A stretch of DNA of 64,000 bases from Lumbricus terrestris (taxonomy: Eukaryota > Annelida > Clitellata > Crassiclitellata > Lumbricidae): contig OX457036.1 in NCBI GenBank assembly GCA_949752735.1, positions 19,726,246 through 19,790,245 of the forward strand. Direction: 5' to 3'. The translations under genes and the position numbers were made by a program. The notes beneath the pieces were generated by a model. It was not told the DNA's origin. It did not search any database and worked only from the letters and a program-made list of their open reading frames with translations. Positions 53,301 to 62,300 of this stretch are shown here, one piece after another. The stretch's first letter is position 1, and each line of letters begins with the position of its first letter.

Positions 53301-56300
53301 CTTTTTTTACCCCTGCGTGCCCGAAAAATCCCTCCCGTACCTGTTTTGCCCGAAAAAATTTCCGAAATTTTTTGCCCGTCCAAGCCTCTTTTGCCCGAAA
53401 AACACATTTGCTCGAAATTTGGGGGGGCATTTGCCCCCTCTGGACCCCCGCCTCGTACGCCTATGGGCACCGTTGTATAGTGGTGGCGTCATTGCCTTGA
53501 AGCTGGAAGGTTCGAGGTTCGAATTCACCTCGCCGCGTAAGGACCTTGGGCAAGTCCTTCAATCCCAATTGCTCAGCGCTTCGGCGTGAAACTCCTATGC
53601 AGTGTCCGCTCTGCAGTCGGGAGCGCCTCTGAGTAGGGAGCTTGAAGGGGCGCTAAAACAAGTGCACATACATACATACATACATACATACATACATACA
53701 TACATACATACATACAAGTTCTGTATTAGAGAACAATAGCAATAAAAAAATTTAGGAGTCATCTCACCCTATTTGGCTCAACTATGAACTGTCGATGTCA
53801 TACAAGGCCTCACAATTCAAATCAGCCTTCAAGTATTTATAACCACTTGGTGATTAAAAAAGAAATCACACAAAATAACTGCCAGTAACATACCTAACAT
53901 AAAATTAACAGAGCTGTAAGACACTAATTAACTAGAGTATTAATCAGAAGCTTTCAACAGATTCAGGTTTTCACATTTGCCGAAAGGATTAGAAACTTAT
54001 TTGGAAATAAAATAACGCTCAGCACATTTCAAACGAGTAAAGTGATCAGAGGAAACTCCCGCTAACATGAAATTCCTTCCAGAAGAGCTTCTCACGATCG
54101 TATAAACCACCAAAGTCCATGAACTGCCTGAGCAGCTCAATTGGAGGCTGGGAGCCATACGTATCCAGCTTAGGCATGTTCAGGTCGTCGACAAAGATGA
54201 TGACACGTTTTCCAGCCGGAGCGCCTAAAGCAACAATCATAAGCCTACAATGAATATCGTCTCGACACCTCTTTGGCATTTTAAAGGTGCTATATAAAAG
54301 CTGAGAGAGGCAACAAGAGAGAGGAGACACTGAAGAGGATACATCAAGAATGTCGCCAGAGTTCCAAGAGCTGACAACACCAGGTGATATAAAAGTCAGG
54401 ATGCACAGATCAGGAAGAAAGAATTACTACCTAAATCACCTGTAACGTAATATATATCTCTGAAATTTCTCAGCACTACACATAAACCGTATGCTTGGGA
54501 TTCCAGTGCACTGATTGATCAAGTCAGAGGTAGGTTTGGTGCCAGGTCACAATCTGGGGAGATCAAAGTGCTACAGTGGAAATCCCTGATGGTGGTGGTG
54601 GTGATTGAGGGAGTCATTGGGTTATTCAAGTTTTAAGATGCAACAGATTTAAACACACAGACCTACAAAGCAATGTCAGTGCTAACAGAATATATGGCAA
54701 ATAATATTACCTGAAAATTTAGAAAGGTTTGAAAAGCTATTTATGTACACGCTTTTTGCATCGTGATCATTGTTATAGCCTCATCCCTGCTCAGTTTTCA
54801 ATTATCATATCAATGACGTGTGTAAGAAGTGCAATAAATTACTAATCATTGAGAACTGAAACAAAACCATAAACCACTAGTCTGTCATTTAATATAAAGC
54901 TATTTGCACACTGTAATAGAAGCGTATGACAACTCTAAACATCATCCACCCTAGCCAACTGTCTAACACCTTGCCTGACTTTTCGGATCATGACCCTCTG
55001 CCTATCGACTTTGCTTTGATTGAGCGCCTGTGAATAAACTGGTTGCCATGACTTAGCTTTTGTAGTGCTGTAGAAGTTCCGAGTTTACGATTACAATTAC
55101 GATATGACAGATAAATTTTGGATCAACATACCTAGTATGTTCTTGCGTTTCTTTTCCATTTTGGCCTCAATCATCTCCTGTGTTCTTGCGCTGCTCGTCT
55201 GAGCTGAGAAGTTGATGAAAGCAGGAACGTAGTTGTTCTTCTCGGCCAGACCAAGCAGCGCTGCCCTCGCAATCACCGACTGACAATCAAACAATCAAGT
55301 CAATCAAAGAAAGAAAAACTCCTCTGCCACGACTACAAAATGAGAGAATACTGCTGTTGTTTCAAATCTTCAAAATGACATGTCGTAAAATTAATTTTCC
55401 AATTGCGTTCTTAAGCTTAATCGATCAATCAATTAGAATTTATATAGCGCCCATTTAAGCTCCCCCACTCACAAGCAAATGTTTAATAAATAAGTAGATG
55501 GGCAGTTTTCCCCAATAAAATGTTCGAATGATGAGTTAGATACATAGAAATAGCAAAATACTGCACACGCACATCCTAAATCACTTTATATGTCTTGTAT
55601 GAGAAAAGAAATCAGAAAATATCTCAAATGATGTTACATCAATAAGTAAATATATATCTGTGCACATGACCACACACACACACACACACACATTTATAGT
55701 AATTAATTAATTAATTCATCCATTTATTCATTCTTTCACTCATTCATTCATTTAGAGATCTTAGATAATAGCTGCCTCCAAGATAACCTACACAAAGGCA
55801 CTCCCAGCCCAACTACAGTGAAAAAGACGAGTTTTCAGATGATTATAGTTAAAAGAACATGCAGATCTGAATATGGTTATTCCAGCTTGTTGGCCCAACC
55901 ACGAAAATCCACAATGTTGCATTTCTGAAGTGCATGCAAGGGTACACAAGTTCACCTCAAGATTTAAGTGACCAGCCAAACCTGATAGGTGGGACAGCAA
56001 AGCTGACACAAGTAGGCAGAGGTAGAGTACAACCTAACTGGCAGCGCTAGACTCGGACTGAAAAACTTAAAATTCACTGCGGTGGGAAATATGGAGTCGT
56101 TGAAGCACGTAACACATATAATAATATATATATAATGCGAGAAAGGATCAAATTTTGAAAAACCACAGAGCAACTTTATTTAACAGCATGATAGTTATCG
56201 TTAATATATCTGCATCCATCACTGCCATTTGGCTGATATAGAAATTGATGATCAAGATGATAGTGATGGTAATACTGGTGGTTATGATGATCATGATGAT

Positions 56301-59300
56301 GATACTAAACAAATTACAAAATACCTTACCAGACAAACACACGGCACAAAGTGTCTCGGTAACACAATCAGAAGCATAACTAGTGCTAAATAAATGCAGA
56401 CAAGAATGATATAACCTTCAACTGACCTTGCCAACTCCAGTGTTTCCTGTGAACAGCACGGAATGATTGACCTGGAGGAGTTTACCCATCAGGTAACCAA
56501 ATCGAACTGTATCCACAGTCGGAACGAGCATCTCAAAGAACGGTATTTCCGGCAGGTACTTGAACTGGGGAACGACCTTTTCCCAGGATTCCATGCGGCG
56601 CAGATCAAAGTCAACAAAACAGCTCCACAGGTCACCAGAAAGGGGCAGCTACAACAGTGAACAGAAATGTAGCTGTTATTGTTGGTAAAAATCTGTAAAG
56701 AGCGACTTCAAGAGAATATAATCACACGTGCTCTCTAGATGTCAGACTAAATGATGTTAAAGTAATCAAGGAAAAAATTCTTAAGAGAGCAATCAATGCC
56801 CAGAATAGATTTTTAGAAATGAAATTGGTGAATACTCTCATCTATCGGCATCAATAAAGCAATTGGATTTTTTACAGGAACATATGATAGGCCTACATAT
56901 CCAGTTTTTTCCAATCGTGATTGAGCCAGGAGCGCCTCTGACCAGGTATCTTGATGGAAACTATATCAAGTTTTATAGTGACTGACTGTCTGATATCTAG
57001 ACATTTTTCAGAGGCTCCCAAAGATTTTAAGTAAGCAAGAACACTGCTAAAAGATATAAATAATTAATACACAAAGGAACGGCAGCAGAGACCACAGGAC
57101 TTCTTCTGCCAGCAAAGAACGATTGTAATTTCATCTCTCGAATATTAAACCAACGTGAAGTAAAATCAGCGTCTCATCTTTATGCTTAACAGAACGACCT
57201 GTACTAATGATGCCATTCTTATTATACTTTCTTTATGTACGCATGTGCAGTTGTGTCACTTGGTTTTTTCCATCAAATGAATATAATATATATTATATAC
57301 AAATAATTATATATATATATATATACACAGGCATCTAGCAAACAATCAGATAACTAGCAAAGACAATGGATCACTAACAGAGAGCAATGCATGCCTCGTA
57401 TATAAGATAACTGGGTCGTTTGCATTAAGGTATAAAAAATTACATACATCCTAAAACCAGAAAGTCACAAGCAGGCATTTCGTGCTTTCTCAGCTGTAGG
57501 TCCATCCAGTGCTTAAAGTGCAGAAAAATAAGTGCCTGGGCGCCCCTTATCTTTCAAAAAGAAGTGCCTGGACATCCCTTACCTTTCCAGTCATTGCTGG
57601 CCAATAAGTGGCTGGACGGCATTCAGATTTTAAAATAAGTGCATGGACGCCGTCCATGGCCGCCCAGCCACACTTTAAGCCCTGGGTCCATCTGTCTGGA
57701 ACAGTCTCTCATAGGAGCTCTGACTGTTACCTAGAGTTGACCCATCACTGTTTTACAGGCTCCGTAAACTTTTTGTATCACCGTGGTTGGACTGGGAGCA
57801 CTTCTGAGTGGAATCCTTGGAGAGGCGCTATATAAACACTTGAAATGAATGAATGAATGAATGAATGAATGAATGAATGAATGAATGAATGAATATGAAA
57901 ATCCATTAATCCCCAACCTTTGCTTCTGCCGTATCTTCAAACTGCTGACGCGCAAACGTATCGAAGACGTCCCAGTTGTTCTCCGCTACGTTTCCACCGA
58001 CTGACCAGAGATAGCAGAAGGCGAAGACGGTGGCAAGGAGAGGGTGGAGTCGACCGACTTCCTGCGTCAAGTCGACCTCATCGACAAAGACAAGACTCTC
58101 AATCAGCTTACACAGCGTCGTCGCCTTACTGATATCGACCTGAAATATAAAATACAAAATGTTACAATTGAATCTGTCATCAAACTTATTTACTGCCGTA
58201 ATCATGAATTTGTATAGCGCCACTTCAACAGAAACTACTCAGAAGTGCTCCCAACCTGACAGCACCAAACCAAATTGAAAGAGAATGGCTTTCAAACGAT
58301 TGTCGAAAGGGGCGAAAAAAGTTCAAAAAGTTTATTATGGAGGCCGCTAGGAAAGATGGATCGACCATAGCGAAGATTTTATGGAGCACCGTGGAAGTTC
58401 AAGCCATAGTCCCAACCAAGGTCACCATGTGCGGCAGAGCAAAGGAATCTACAACCTGGAATGGATATCACTGCCACACAAAGCTCCCTAAGAGATAAGT
58501 CGGGGGCATATAAACATACCCGGTACTCTTCATGAAATAAATAAAAATAAAATAGGAAAACTCTTAGATAGAGCTTCAGGATTAAGTTTATAATCAGCTT
58601 TCTACAGATATTGTATCCAATACATTTTTTTAAATAAAATCAGTGTTGTCCCAATGCTGAAAAATCCTTTGAAGATGTGTAACAAATGCAAAGAGTAAGG
58701 GTATATCGTAATAATAATAATAATCTTCGTTTATTAACATTCAATCTGACAGAACGCAGAATGATTACAGATACACGTCATACGAAATACGGCCAAGTTT
58801 GCACGACATGCAGGTCAGCTACACAGCAGGCTTGGTAGCTTAACACTAATGGCCTAAGTGCTGGAATGCTCCTGGTACGGCCAAGTCAGGAGTGGGAGGG
58901 GCGATCTTATTTTCAACAGACCCGAGGCAAGCAACACAACAGAAAGCGCCACTGGCAGCTAACAGAAAATTCAAATAAATTTTTTGCCCTGAGCGAGGCT
59001 TGAACCCAGGCCGCAATAATGACTACTCAGTTTATCGACCAACGCTCTCTCTCAACTGAGCTACGCCCCCCCCAATAAGAATAAGTTACACAAAATGCAT
59101 TAAAACCCACGGATATATGTGGGTTTTGGATTCGGCATAAGATGAAAAAACGAAAATGAAGATATTATATTATATTATTATAAATAAATCTGTAACACAC
59201 GCATGGCCTAAGCAACCATTCACGGTTGTCTGCTTAAGCGATTCACAGAGTTTCATTAAACAACATTGCATAACTAATCTAAAACAATGCAATACTAAAC

Positions 59301-62300
59301 CCAAATATTAGTAATTTCCGTTGCATTGTCATCCGCTAAGAGTCACATTAAACACCCTAAAATCCGACCAACCGACCTGTTTCATTGCTTGTGTGCATTT
59401 CTTGGTGACAAATCGAAGTCCAGTCTCGACATGTTTTGTAAAAAGTGCAAGTAAGTAATCCCTTGTCTCTTCAGAGATCCTCTCCTCAAACTTCTTCAAC
59501 CAAGTCTTCACATATGGCATCCACTTCAACTCCTCTGGATCCACGTAAACCATACCACAACTAGTGACAGCAAACAACAGCAAATCCAAAATCAATATTA
59601 TAACTCAAACTTTGCACAAACCTAGTACAGTAGCAAAGACAATGAATCTTTAAAAAATGTAAGGTGAGTTTTACTTAAATCATAATCACAAGATTTCTAA
59701 AGATGCTCAAAGAAAGCTAAGTCAATGAACCAGCTTACCAAAAAAAACTGGTTCAGTGCTAGATAAACTAATACCATTCATTATCAGAACAAAAAGTGGG
59801 CAGAGAGAGAGAGAGACAGACTGAACGCACAAATTTGTCGCACTGACCGACTGACAGTGGCTGGTGAGGCGACGGCCAAATCCTGAACCTCGAACAGCAT
59901 GTGGATGTAGGGCGTGAACTTGATGCGCTCGCTGTTCGCAAGGCAGAGCATCTTGTTGTCGTCGAGAACGGTGTTCATGTTCTCGATCCACAGCGAATCG
60001 ACCGGTCCGTCGCAGATGACCCACTGATGCGACTCCGTTGTGTCCTACAACACGAGACAACACGAGAAACGGCAGCAGTGCACAAAGGTGTCAAAAATAG
60101 ACAGTGCTCAAAGTGTAAGAAAAGAAGTGCCTGGACGCCGTCCATGACCGTCCAGCCACACTTTAATTCCTAATCCCTGGAAATAGAGTAGTATCGTTAA
60201 AATATTATGTAAAGAAATATAGTAAAACATTAAAAGACATGAAAATATCAAAAGAAACGAACATGATCACAATGTTAAGAAATGAATTATCAAAGAAAAG
60301 TGTATCATTTCCACATGTATGCCACCTAAGACAAGAAGTGGCTCACATCCTTATCCTGGGAAAGTGAACCACGAAGGCATGCATCCTAAAGTACTGGTCC
60401 ATGGGGAAAAGTACACTGCAAAATAGCAATGGTATATGCTGGTTAATAAAGGTAAACAACTCCAGTTTTTATACAGTTTTAAGTATCTCTATGGCATGTA
60501 CTTTCCCCAACAGTTCACGTCACCATCCTCTCTGGTAGCCGTTCCTCATCTTTCTCTCGCCCCAAAATCCTGTCCCCTACTCTTGGGGTTGCTAGCGCTC
60601 AGAGCGAGCTTCTGAAAGGCTCTTGCTGAGATAAGCGCTTCATAAATGGTCAAATATAGCACAATACAATACACACATTTACTCTCTCCTTGCGGCATAC
60701 TTCTGCGAGCAAAGACATGCCCACCAGATGACACCACGTCTATCTGTCCTAGACAGCCCAAGCAAAGAGCAATTTGCTTCACATTGAAAAGAAAAAGTCT
60801 TCAGTTATATCAATACAGCAAAACTTAAGTCACATCAATACAGCAAGACTTAAGTCATATCAATACACCAAGACTTAAGTCATATCAATACAGCAAGACT
60901 TAAGTCATATCAATACAGCAAGACTGAAGTCATATCAATACAGCATGACTAGATTTCAATACAACAAGACTTAAGTCATATCAATATAGCAAGACTTAAG
61001 TCATACCCTCATAGATATTTCAGTTGACTATATTTCAGGACCAATGAGAGAAAGAGAAAGACGTAGATATCCTCTTAAAAGTTACTGTTAATAAGCATAC
61101 ACACCTGTACGGCATGCCTTATCGTTAACCCCATCAGGCCGTCCCTCCATTCCAGAGTCAGTTTGTTGACTTCACCGTAGAGTTCTCCCATCGTGATTGA
61201 CTTCGGATTGAGAATGTACGTGTAGACGGGCTGATAAAACGGATCGGCAAAGAAAGCGGAGTGCAGATTCTTACAAGTGTCTGCCAGTAGCTGAAAAGAA
61301 AATTCAGAAAAATATGAACACCATGACTTTTTACTCTCTCAACTGCTTGCATATTATACCCGGTACATTGTGGTCAATCAGCGGACTGCCAGCAAATATT
61401 GAATCCCGTAAGCTCGTTCAATATACAGGACGTCACTGAAATAATAAGTCGGGTCTGGTTAAAAACAGTCGCAATAGAAATCTGTGTACACTTACATTTA
61501 CTTGGACAATGTAAGACAGTATTTAATTTCTGTCTCTTTAATCCTTTACAATCAGAAGGCATACGATTTTTGATACCATTTACTACACTGTGGTCGGAAA
61601 AGGGCTAAAGAATCATTGCGAAAAACATTTGTTTGCTCATTTATTTATCACGGTTGATACCATTTACTACACTGTGGTCGGAAAAGGGCTAAAGAATCAT
61701 TGCGAAAAACATTTGTTTGCTCATTTATTTATCACGGTTTAAAGATTTTTAAACTCTCATTTCTAGATCTCTGTACACAGAAGATTAGCCCAACCCTGAG
61801 AGTAAGAACAAGATTGAAATACCAGGTAGTGGTAAAGAATGTACATAGAATTGGTCACAGCAAAACAAGATCTATAATTGTAATTGTAATCGTACATTTA
61901 TATAGCGCCCCTTCAAGAGAACTCCTCAGAGGCACTCCCGACCTGACACCAAACCACAATCAAAGATTAATTTTAAAAAAGATTAATAAAGACTCTTCCA
62001 TAACAGAGGTCAAGGAACTGGACGAACAACATGAATACACCAACCAAACAACACCACAGCATTGACAGTGCCCCCTCAAAACATTACAGTCTGCATTAGA
62101 CCAATCACACACATTCAATATATGCATGAAATCGTTTCTATTTTGTAAGAAGAAAGAAGTATTGTTGCATGTAAATGACCTAAATTTTAGTAGCTTTGCA
62201 TCTATTGAGAAAATATAAAATACCACTAAATCAATTAATGGAAAACCAGTCAAATAATTCCCAACATTTCGTCAAGTAATTCAAATTCTATCATTTTTGC

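Noticed and set aside
58705..59075. tRNA-like sequence with A and B boxes on the minus strand
   Set aside because: The acceptor stem has no matching 3' strand and the sequence continues into a SINE body with a repeat tail.
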